Shown: positions 1 to 7,498 of the stretch, in pieces
Position numbering within the stretch: position 1 is the first letter of the stretch
How the letters are laid out: each line of letters starts with the position of its first letter
DNA from: a bacterium
Lineage (GTDB): Bacteria; UBA4055
NCBI GenBank assembly: GCA_029559475.1
Contig: JAKQBN010000003.1
Location: 1 to 11,475 of the forward strand
Reading direction: 5' to 3'
Length of the DNA stretch: 11,475 nt
Made by a program: the position numbers and the translations under genes
The notes under the pieces: generated by a model
Told to the model about the DNA's origin: nothing
The model's input: only the letters and a program-made list of their open reading frames with translations
Databases searched by the model: none

Positions 1-1962
1 GATCCCTTCAACTACACTAATCTTCTTACTACCGAATTCTGGAACAGGATCACCGAGATAACCGATCTCAATAACGAAATATACTACGGAACTACTGTGA
101 CTGTCGAACCTGACACATCAGAGATCGTTATTAAATATGCCAAAGAGTATTTTGCGGATCTGAGATCGTCTTTAGGATCTTCCGCGCAACCTGTACCAAG
201 ATTCAACGACGTTTACAACAGCCCTTATGACACTCCTGTTGTATTTGACGAATTCGAAGCCTACTGTACTCCGAGACATCTCGGTTCGAATACCGACGAG
301 TCAATTCTCGGATGGACAACCGGTCATTCGCCTTCAGATAATCCGTCCGACTATGTTGAATTCATAGGATCTTATACTGTTTATAGAGCTCCTGTTGCAA
401 TGTATCAGGGGGTTCCGAACATCAGCGAGATCACTCACGACGGAGGCATCTATTCAACATGGAAAGATAACAACAGGAACGGAACATACGATGCTTCCAA
501 CGAAATATATGACGCCGGCGAAGATTATGTTGATTATAACTATAATGACACATGGAATAAAAATACCGGATTTTTAAGACCGGGAGCATATCTTGACGGA
601 ATACAGTACAGCGACTTCAACAACTCCGTTATGAAATTCAAAGGAAGTTACACTAATCAGATAAACAGATTCCATATGATCAAAACGGGATTCGAGTTCG
701 TAATGAACGACCTTGATTATTACAAGATCACTAATCCTTATTACTATTATGACACGGATTCTTACGACGTAATTGAAGGCGATCCGTACCCGACAAGAGG
801 GGAGGAAAAAACTCAGTATAAATACGAACCGAAAGAATTCTCGTGCTTCCTGCAGGATAAAATGGAGTTCGAAGACCTTGTTGTCAATGCCGGAGTAAGG
901 ATGGACATGAGGATCCTTGATGATAAATCTGTTGATGAATACGAAAAGAAATATGATGAAGGTGAATTCGGATACGAAGAGGCTATAAACAAATACACAA
1001 CAGCCGTCAGCCCGAGGTTCGGTATATCTCATTCGATCTCTGAAACGTCAAAACTTTTCTTCTCTTACGGACATACATATCAGCTGCCTAATTATACTCT
1101 CGTTTACGACCCGAATACAAAATCAGGAAGAAATCCGCTTTTCGGAAATATGAACCTTGATTATGAAAGGAACGTTTCGTATGAGCTTGGTGTAGTAAAT
1201 GAAGTAGGCGAATACATGATAGACGTAACAGGATATTTCAAAGATATCTACGATATGATCAATACTAAAACATACGAATACGGTGTTACCAACGCTTCGA
1301 TCTATTACAACTCTGACTACGGTAAATCAAGAGGTGTTGAGATCGCTATCGACAAGTCCTTAAGCAGCCACTATATGTGGGGAGTTTCCTACGACCTGTC
1401 TTACGCTTACGGAAAATCATCCAGCCAGGTGTCAAACCTCGAGGACGATGTTTACGAAGTAAAAGAGTTCCCTCTTAACTGGGATGAAAGACATTCTCTG
1501 TCAACTTACTTCACTTTAGTATGGGGAAGAGGCGAGACGCTTTACGGAGTACCTTACACGGATGACTGGACTTTGAGTTTCAACACTGACTTCGGAAGCG
1601 GCAAGCCGTTCACTCCTTCAAAAGAGTATTATAACAACAAAGTAGCTACAGAAGACATAGAGACAAATTCAGAAAGGCTTCCGTGGACATCGACAACCGA
1701 CATGAAACTTTCAAAATCGTTCGCTTTCATGGGTGAGAACGATAAATCATACGGAAAACTTAAATTGGATTTCGACGTGTTCAATCTTTTCAACAAAGTT
1801 AACGTGCTCTCTGTATATTCAGATACCGGAAGCTGGTGGAAAAGAAGCGACGAGTATTATGAGCAGTCTGAAGAACTGTCGAACCTGATAGATGTTTACA
1901 AGAATCCTGAAAATATCGACGAAAGAAGGTATTACAGATTCTCTGTAAGCTACATGTGGTAA
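1..1962 (+). CDS. TonB-dependent outer-membrane receptor, C-terminal part (5' end outside window)
   Basis: The frame is open from the first base, so the gene starts upstream; 653 codons are present. Receptors of this class form a 22-strand outer-membrane barrel that imports ligands using TonB energy. Seen here: many alternating aromatic/polar strands; the typical mid-barrel signature SPRFGIS at fragment residue 337, followed by FSYGHTYQLPNY and then GNMNLDYERNVSYELGV; the late motif FDVFNLFNKVNV from residue 591; and a final strand ending in an aromatic residue (SVSYMW), as expected for outer-membrane insertion. The plug domain and any TonB box would lie upstream. One extracellular loop carries an acidic, Ca-site-like stretch, D156-x-N-x-NG-x-x-D164, followed by more Asp/Asn/Tyr repeats. 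It is first in a compact run; the next start codon lies 35 bases on with no terminator between. The ligand cannot be deduced. The family call is secure; the exact subfamily is not. Confidence 0.95.
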   Translation, partial: DPFNYTNLLTTEFWNRITEITDLNNEIYYGTTVTVEPDTSEIVIKYAKEYFADLRSSLGSSAQPVPRFNDVYNSPYDTPVVFDEFEAYCTPRHLGSNTDESILGWTTGHSPSDNPSDYVEFIGSYTVYRAPVAMYQGVPNISEITHDGGIYSTWKDNNRNGTYDASNEIYDAGEDYVDYNYNDTWNKNTGFLRPGAYLDGIQYSDFNNSVMKFKGSYTNQINRFHMIKTGFEFVMNDLDYYKITNPYYYYDTDSYDVIEGDPYPTRGEEKTQYKYEPKEFSCFLQDKMEFEDLVVNAGVRMDMRILDDKSVDEYEKKYDEGEFGYEEAINKYTTAVSPRFGISHSISETSKLFFSYGHTYQLPNYTLVYDPNTKSGRNPLFGNMNLDYERNVSYELGVVNEVGEYMIDVTGYFKDIYDMINTKTYEYGVTNASIYYNSDYGKSRGVEIAIDKSLSSHYMWGVSYDLSYAYGKSSSQVSNLEDDVYEVKEFPLNWDERHSLSTYFTLVWGRGETLYGVPYTDDWTLSFNTDFGSGKPFTPSKEYYNNKVATEDIETNSERLPWTSTTDMKLSKSFAFMGENDKSYGKLKLDFDVFNLFNKVNVLSVYSDTGSWWKRSDEYYEQSEELSNLIDVYKNPENIDERRYYRFSVSYMW

Positions 1963-1984
1963 TAATATAATATATTAATGTAAT

Positions 1985-1990
1985 AGGAGA
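1985..1990 (+). promoter_or_regulatory. Ribosome binding site that fixes the start of the 1998-5267 gene
   Basis: AGGAGA lies 7 bases before the ATG at 1998. An in-frame TTG at 1995 directly precedes that ATG, but it would leave only 4 bases to the binding site, so the ATG is preferred. Confidence 0.75.
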
Positions 1991-1997
1991 AAAATTG

Positions 1998-4900
1998 ATG
2001 AAAGTCTTAAAAACGCTAACCATATTGTTGCTTGTGGCGTTCGCTTTCTCGGCAATGGCAAGGACCGCGCCGGGAAAAAACGTTCCGGGCGATAAATCGG
2101 TTACAGATTCCAAGGCTGTCAAACCTGTTCAGGAAAACCGTGTTCACAGGGCAGGCCTTTTCTGGCTGAACGTAACCAACAACGGTTATTTCGGAAACCC
2201 TGACAATTTGAATGACGGCTGTACTGGAAAACAGGCCGTGTCGGGAGAATTGCCGGGCGGAACGGGAACGGACTTCCTTTTTGTAGGATCGCTTCTCTTC
2301 GGAGGGTATCTGAACTCGGGGATAGATTCTGTTCAGGCATCTCATCCTCATATTTTCGAGGGACCGCTCGTAAGTACATCTTATGAAGGATGGACAGGAG
2401 AGGCGGGACCGGACGAGATGGCAAGAGAGTGCTGGCCGATCAGTTTTGATGAAGATCCTAACGGAACAAAACTCGGTCACATCAAAGAAACATCTAACGT
2501 TGAAGGCAGAATAAGCTGTCTTTTCGAAGACGTTTACGATCCTTTCGCAACGGCTGAAGAGCAGTTTAACCTGATGTATACTGATAAATTCGTTCAGAAG
2601 ACGCCTTATACAGGTATGGATGATTTTGACGAAAGGGATCATATACCTCTGGGAATAGAAATAAGGCAGAAAAGCTATGCATGGTCTTACGATTACGCAC
2701 AGAAATTCGTGATCATTGACTATACTCTTTATAACAAAAATACAGATATGAAAGATATCTACGATTTCTTTATGGGAGTATATCTTGACTGCGATATCGG
2801 TATGACCTCCGGAGGCTGGACTTACAACCATGCTGACGATCTGGGCGGATTTATCCAGAAGTGGGACAATTACATCGATCCCGCGACCGGACAGTTAAAG
2901 ACCGTGGATCTGAACCTAGCATGGGCCGCTGACAATGACGGAAGGAACTATACGGGTACGAATTATTATTCTGCATCCGGAGAGCCCGGCGCGGGAAAAC
3001 CTCTTGACGGAGCTACTTCCATCGCAACTATCCGTGTTTTGAGGAACCCTAATCCGAACCTGAGATACGCTTTTAATATGTATGTAGCTCATTCCGATGA
3101 TGAAGCTATCGACTGGGGTCCGAGATGGAAAACAGGTCTTCACGCTGACTGGCAATACGATCTGACTCCTGCTCAAAAAGGTTATGATGATAATAACCAT
3201 GACAATTTGAATGTAAACGGGAACGACGGATCGTTGCCGTTATACGGCGGAAGAACTGAAGGAAGGCCCTGCGGAGATAAAGGGCGTTATATGGTTTTAT
3301 CCAACGATGAGTTCGACTACGAACAGTATAAATTAAGAGATCTTTACCTGGGTTCATTAACAGATCCTCCCGGTACCGAACCTCAGTATGCTCAGGCTGC
3401 AAAATGGCAGAAATGGACAACATCTGCTGATATCGGACAGCCCGGATTCGGAGAAATCGCTGACGGAACGATAAAGGAACTGAATGATCTTGCGAATGGT
3501 GCTGACGTTAAATATCTGCTTTCGTTCGGACCTTTGGGAGTTGAAACAACGGCTAACGTTGCAACAGACACGAATAACGACGGAACTACCGATAATTTTA
3601 TAGCAAATAAAAAAGTATGGAAATTCCAGTACGGAGATTCATTAAAGCTGACTCTGGCATTTATCGTTAATGAAAATTTCCATACATCGCTCGATCAGGA
3701 TCCTAATTATGCTGATGACGGCATAGTCGATCCGGAAGACGGGCTTAATACCGAGCTTTACAACAAAGGCTGGTACGACGCTCTTTACAACGTTGTCTGG
3801 GCTGAAAGAGTTTACGATATCCCGATGACGGACACACCTGTTAAAAAATTCGGTAAAGAGATCGGAGACGGCTGGTACGGCGAGGACGTCGGAAAAGACG
3901 CAATATTCGGCGATCTGAGGAACGACCCTTACTGCTGGTGGCTGAATACCGAATATTCAGGACCGGATGAAGGTGAGGGTGATTTTGAAGTTACCACATT
4001 CGATACTACGATAGTCGATATTGACGGAAATACCGCGGCAACCGAAGATCTCATTCTTCCGTTCGGCAGAAAAACAGCCAGCATGGACGGTAACTACGGA
4101 ATAACTGGAGATGATCTTAACGGCGACAGGGACGGTTTCGGATACATGGTTAAATATGATAAAGAAGGCGGATTGTATCCTATCGGCACATGGGTAAGAT
4201 ACGGATTTCACAACGGAAAACTTGATACAGGAGACGGTGTTCCTGACTTTACCGGACCGCCGCCGCCGCCGTCACCAAAGATCAATATTTCTTATGACAA
4301 CAATAATGTAGTTGTCGAGTGGCAGTCCCACGAATTTTTCAAAAAGGACGACGGATTCGAAGCTTATTCAGGACCTGAGAATTTCTATGATCCTTTTACA
4401 AGGACAAAGGATTTTGAAGGTTATCAGGTTCAGTTATCACCTAACCAGAACTCTCAGAACTATGTCGAAGTATTCTCAGTTGACGAAGTAAACTACATTT
4501 ATGAAAATGTAAGCGAAACCGGCGACTATCTGGATATTCCTGTTGATCAGCAGAGATATAATACTCTGGTTGCAAACGATTCAATAGTGATAACCGCTGA
4601 AGGAAAGATCTGGCGCTTAAAAGAGTTCGGAGACAACAGAGATATTCTTGCCTCGCATTCGAAAGACGGAGTTTATACCTACACTGCAGAACCTGCCACC
4701 AGAACAATAACCGTAGCAGCAGGAGTTCAGGAAACTGTAGATTATTACAAATACAAATTTACTCTTCTTAACAAACTTTACGCAAAAGAGAATTACATAG
4801 CTGTTACAGCTTCTGACTGCGGAGATCCCGAAACCGGAACGCCAGAACTTAAATCTAACCCCGCGATAAACGGAAGTTCTGTAATACCTACAAAGATCTC

Positions 4901-5267
4901 CGGCACAAAAGATGTCGTAGTTGTTCCTAACCCGTACAGAGGCGATGCCGACTATGAAACAATGGGCTGGGAAAACGTAGATCAGGCTGACACTTGGGAA
5001 GAGCAGGACAGAAAGATAGTTTTCATGAACGTTCCTTTAAGATCGGTCGTCAGAATATACACTCTCGCAGGTGACCTTGTAAAAACCATAGGCCATAACG
5101 GCAATTCAAGAGTAACCGAGAGATATCAGTACGGAGAATACGGAGTCGCCTGGGATCTTATCAACGATAATAATCAGGCCGTTTCATCAGGACTGTATCT
5201 CTTCAGCGTTCAGGACGTTGATGATGACAGCTACGAGCAGATCGGTAAATTTGTGATCATAAAATAA
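1998..5267 (+). CDS. Large secreted multidomain protein with Fn3-like and FlgD-like C-terminal domains (uncharacterised family)
   Basis: The predicted protein has 1089 residues. A signal peptide (residues 1-21, SAMA before R22) sends it through Sec. The N-terminal half has hallmarks I recognise from large uncharacterised proteins of FCB and candidate-phylum bacteria: an opening with NNGYFGN, a LLFGGYL segment, and the strongly conserved core LGIEIRQKSYAWSYDYAQKF at residues 218-237, leading into IIDYTLYN. A Ca-loop-like D524-x-N-x-DG-x-x-D532 sits in the middle. A proline linker (P754-P758) leads into an Fn3-like region ending near AVTASDCGDPETG. The C-terminus (about 972-1089) begins VVVVPNPYRG and ends GLYLFSVQDV...GKFVIIK, a FlgD-like/T9SS type A-like fold. 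This suggests export to the surface, but it is less canonical than the domain of the gene at 7499. It lies 12 bases before the lipoprotein gene, so co-transcription is likely. Biochemical function is unknown; a structural or adhesive role is possible but unproven. Confidence 0.92.
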   Translation: MKVLKTLTILLLVAFAFSAMARTAPGKNVPGDKSVTDSKAVKPVQENRVHRAGLFWLNVTNNGYFGNPDNLNDGCTGKQAVSGELPGGTGTDFLFVGSLLFGGYLNSGIDSVQASHPHIFEGPLVSTSYEGWTGEAGPDEMARECWPISFDEDPNGTKLGHIKETSNVEGRISCLFEDVYDPFATAEEQFNLMYTDKFVQKTPYTGMDDFDERDHIPLGIEIRQKSYAWSYDYAQKFVIIDYTLYNKNTDMKDIYDFFMGVYLDCDIGMTSGGWTYNHADDLGGFIQKWDNYIDPATGQLKTVDLNLAWAADNDGRNYTGTNYYSASGEPGAGKPLDGATSIATIRVLRNPNPNLRYAFNMYVAHSDDEAIDWGPRWKTGLHADWQYDLTPAQKGYDDNNHDNLNVNGNDGSLPLYGGRTEGRPCGDKGRYMVLSNDEFDYEQYKLRDLYLGSLTDPPGTEPQYAQAAKWQKWTTSADIGQPGFGEIADGTIKELNDLANGADVKYLLSFGPLGVETTANVATDTNNDGTTDNFIANKKVWKFQYGDSLKLTLAFIVNENFHTSLDQDPNYADDGIVDPEDGLNTELYNKGWYDALYNVVWAERVYDIPMTDTPVKKFGKEIGDGWYGEDVGKDAIFGDLRNDPYCWWLNTEYSGPDEGEGDFEVTTFDTTIVDIDGNTAATEDLILPFGRKTASMDGNYGITGDDLNGDRDGFGYMVKYDKEGGLYPIGTWVRYGFHNGKLDTGDGVPDFTGPPPPPSPKINISYDNNNVVVEWQSHEFFKKDDGFEAYSGPENFYDPFTRTKDFEGYQVQLSPNQNSQNYVEVFSVDEVNYIYENVSETGDYLDIPVDQQRYNTLVANDSIVITAEGKIWRLKEFGDNRDILASHSKDGVYTYTAEPATRTITVAAGVQETVDYYKYKFTLLNKLYAKENYIAVTASDCGDPETGTPELKSNPAINGSSVIPTKISGTKDVVVVPNPYRGDADYETMGWENVDQADTWEEQDRKIVFMNVPLRSVVRIYTLAGDLVKTIGHNGNSRVTERYQYGEYGVAWDLINDNNQAVSSGLYLFSVQDVDDDSYEQIGKFVIIK

Positions 5268-5279
5268 AGGAGTAAGGAA

Positions 5280-7481
5280 ATGAAAAGAGTATTAGTATTA
5301 ATTGCGGCCGCTATCGTTTCGTTACAGTTTTTTTCCTGCTCTACCGATTATGACGGTTCAAAACCTGATAATAAGGCACCGATCATAAACGTTTATGATA
5401 CTTCAGATATCACAAGCAGTAAAAAGACAAAGATACAATGGTACGGCAATGACGTTGACGGATCAAAAATGACATATTATTACGCCGTTACAACAGATAC
5501 TACAGTAAATATAGACAACGTGCTGAGCAGAATGCCGCTTGACGGCCAGACCGTCGAAGGCAGAAAATACTGGACAGCTACGGATAAAACGTTCGCATAT
5601 ATTTCTATGCCTTATGCGCCGTTCCCTTCCGAAACCACTCAGATCTTCTGGATAGACACTCTTTATAACGAGGGCGGACAGACAGCCGCATTCAAAGCAG
5701 CTTTCTCAAAATTCTTTGTTATGGGAAAAGACGAGGGCGGTAAAACAACGGATATTACAGAAAAAATGTTTAAAAGAACGAACAGAAAACCAAAATATCC
5801 GATGGTATTTTCAAGCAAATTATCATGCAACGGCTACGACCAGAACTGGATGCTCGTGACAAGCGATTCCGCTCAGATGGTACTTAAGCAGAAAACCGAA
5901 TTCTGGCAGCCTTTTGATTTTAAATGGATGGGAGAGGATCCTGACGGTACTGATGTTGACCTCGAATTCAGATGGGAGCTTCACGAAAGAAAATTCAGAT
6001 TTACAAGAGATGACGGAGATACTGTCGACGAGATCGAGGCAAAGAATGACAGTGTCCTTGTTAAATCTTCCGCAGGATGGAGCGTAACGAACCTGTCGGC
6101 CAGTTTCGATAATGAGATATTCGATCATAACCCTCAGGGAAAGTATGCTTTCAAGGTCTTTGTAAGAGATGATGCATTCGAAGAATCGGAACTTCACAGC
6201 ACAATCTATTTTGAAGTGTTCGCGCCAAAGCTTGATAAAGGGATTCTTATTATAAATGACACAAATCCTACATTAGCAACGAACACGAATATGAAAGTCC
6301 GCCAGGGTAATCCCGACGGAACTTTAGTAACTGATTTTTACAAATCGCTTCTTTCTGCAGCGGGATACAGCGAAAATGATCCTGATCCTTTAAAAAAATA
6401 CAGCATGGAGACTTTCTCTGTTGCGACTGAGATAATCGGCTACGATACGACTTTCGCGATCGTCGGAGCGGATACTACAATAACAGCTATAGATACAATA
6501 AGGGTAAGCTCATATTATCCCAACATAAGAAAACTTTCCGAGTACAGGCTTGTTATAATAGCTTCGGACGACAGAAGCAACGAAAAGGGCGTGGATTATA
6601 CCGGAACGACAAATGTGGGTTATATCAGCTATCTGTCTCAGTATCTTGACGTAGGCGGAAAAGCCTTCATAGTAGGAAACTCAACGCTTATGGCAAAATA
6701 TCCGTACACTCTTGAAGTAGAATCATATAAGGCTCCGAGAAGGCAGGTGTTCGAACCTTATGCTCAGGATGTTGTCGAAATAGCTGACGCAACGCTTGAT
6801 TTCTTCAAGGATTATTTCGGTATATATTCAATGAGTTTCGCCGAAACGAAAACGTGGTTCTGCCCGGATATATGGAATATCGGAGTTCAGGGTCAGAATG
6901 TTACGCCAAAAGATTATTATCTGCAGGACAATTATGATTTTGTTGGTGTCACGCCTTACGATCATATTTCTGATTCAAAGATAGCTGCATTAAAGGTTGA
7001 CAGCGCGAAAGTCAACGACTGCTGGTTCAACTACCCGGCAAAAGTCGGACCCTTTAATGTTTTAATGACGTTCCAGGCGAAAGAAAACGGTACTGTAATG
7101 ACAGGTATTCCCGTTATCGAGGCATTTAAGGGCGAGACCGTATATAAATACAAATCGATCTATGATCTGCCGAGAGTTGAAGGAGATAACGATACCGTTT
7201 ACGATACCGACGACAACGGTACGGTCAATCATTCGCTTAAGTACATCGATCCTGTTACCACAGACGGCGATAAATCAGGTTACATTTTAAGAAAATCCGG
7301 TTCTGTTGCTACAAGATACATCTCCGAAGGTGATGTTTTCAGAACAGCATTCTTCACCATACCGCTGTATTTCCTGGACGACAACAGAGATTTAAACGGC
7401 GATTCGGAAGGCGATGTGACAGGAATGTTCAAAGCTATGATCGACTGGTTTGACCTTGAAGTTAATCCGTTAAATAAATAA
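5280..7481 (+). CDS. Outer-envelope lipoprotein with two Ig/Fn3-like modules and a Rossmann-like (GATase-like) region
   Basis: The predicted protein has 733 residues. The start is fixed by AAAGGAG 7 bases upstream of the ATG. A hydrophobic leader ends in LQFFSC, making C20 the likely lipidated residue; the lipobox is slightly atypical (Phe at -2). Two modules share the motif W-x-G-x-D-x-DG, at W54-G61 and W216-G223, each followed by beta-rich sequence, consistent with tandem Ig/Fn3-like domains. From about 318 the sequence LDKGILIINDTNP begins an alpha/beta region with a second hydrophobic strand (YRLVIIASDD) and then YLDVGGKAFIVGNS at 455-468. This pattern resembles glutamine-amidotransferase-like/ThuA-like Rossmann folds, but I see no clear catalytic Cys. 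There is no sorting domain; it ends MIDWFDLEVNPLNK. It is not a recognisable SusD, although it follows a TonB receptor in the same run and could be a surface partner of that receptor. That role is inference. Confidence 0.92.
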   Translation: MKRVLVLIAAAIVSLQFFSCSTDYDGSKPDNKAPIINVYDTSDITSSKKTKIQWYGNDVDGSKMTYYYAVTTDTTVNIDNVLSRMPLDGQTVEGRKYWTATDKTFAYISMPYAPFPSETTQIFWIDTLYNEGGQTAAFKAAFSKFFVMGKDEGGKTTDITEKMFKRTNRKPKYPMVFSSKLSCNGYDQNWMLVTSDSAQMVLKQKTEFWQPFDFKWMGEDPDGTDVDLEFRWELHERKFRFTRDDGDTVDEIEAKNDSVLVKSSAGWSVTNLSASFDNEIFDHNPQGKYAFKVFVRDDAFEESELHSTIYFEVFAPKLDKGILIINDTNPTLATNTNMKVRQGNPDGTLVTDFYKSLLSAAGYSENDPDPLKKYSMETFSVATEIIGYDTTFAIVGADTTITAIDTIRVSSYYPNIRKLSEYRLVIIASDDRSNEKGVDYTGTTNVGYISYLSQYLDVGGKAFIVGNSTLMAKYPYTLEVESYKAPRRQVFEPYAQDVVEIADATLDFFKDYFGIYSMSFAETKTWFCPDIWNIGVQGQNVTPKDYYLQDNYDFVGVTPYDHISDSKIAALKVDSAKVNDCWFNYPAKVGPFNVLMTFQAKENGTVMTGIPVIEAFKGETVYKYKSIYDLPRVEGDNDTVYDTDDNGTVNHSLKYIDPVTTDGDKSGYILRKSGSVATRYISEGDVFRTAFFTIPLYFLDDNRDLNGDSEGDVTGMFKAMIDWFDLEVNPLNK

Positions 7482-7498
7482 AAAAAGGAGGGTTTTGG

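Noticed and set aside
574-1032. Antisense open frame of 152 codons within the TonB receptor gene
   Set aside because: It lacks a convincing ribosome site and domain signal, and the + strand barrel motifs run straight through it.
1-1962. Apparent excess of GATC (about 17 in the first 1,962 bases)
   Set aside because: It is about twice the chance expectation and explainable by frequent ATC and GAT codons; there is no clustering that suggests an origin or a regulatory array.
2016-2831. Antisense open frame of 271 codons inside the large secreted protein gene
   Set aside because: It lies wholly opposite a gene with a signal peptide and recognisable domains. Its translation is Cys/Ile/Arg-rich with no family signature, as expected of a shadow frame.
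4257-4271. Five CCG repeats in the large secreted protein gene
   Set aside because: It is too short to argue for a phase-variable repeat; a unit change would keep the frame, and it reads naturally as a proline linker between domains.
5280-7481. The lipoprotein as a SusD homologue
   Set aside because: Position after a TonB receptor suggests it, but I see no helical TPR-like SusD pattern; the sequence is beta-rich Ig/Fn3-like and Rossmann-like.
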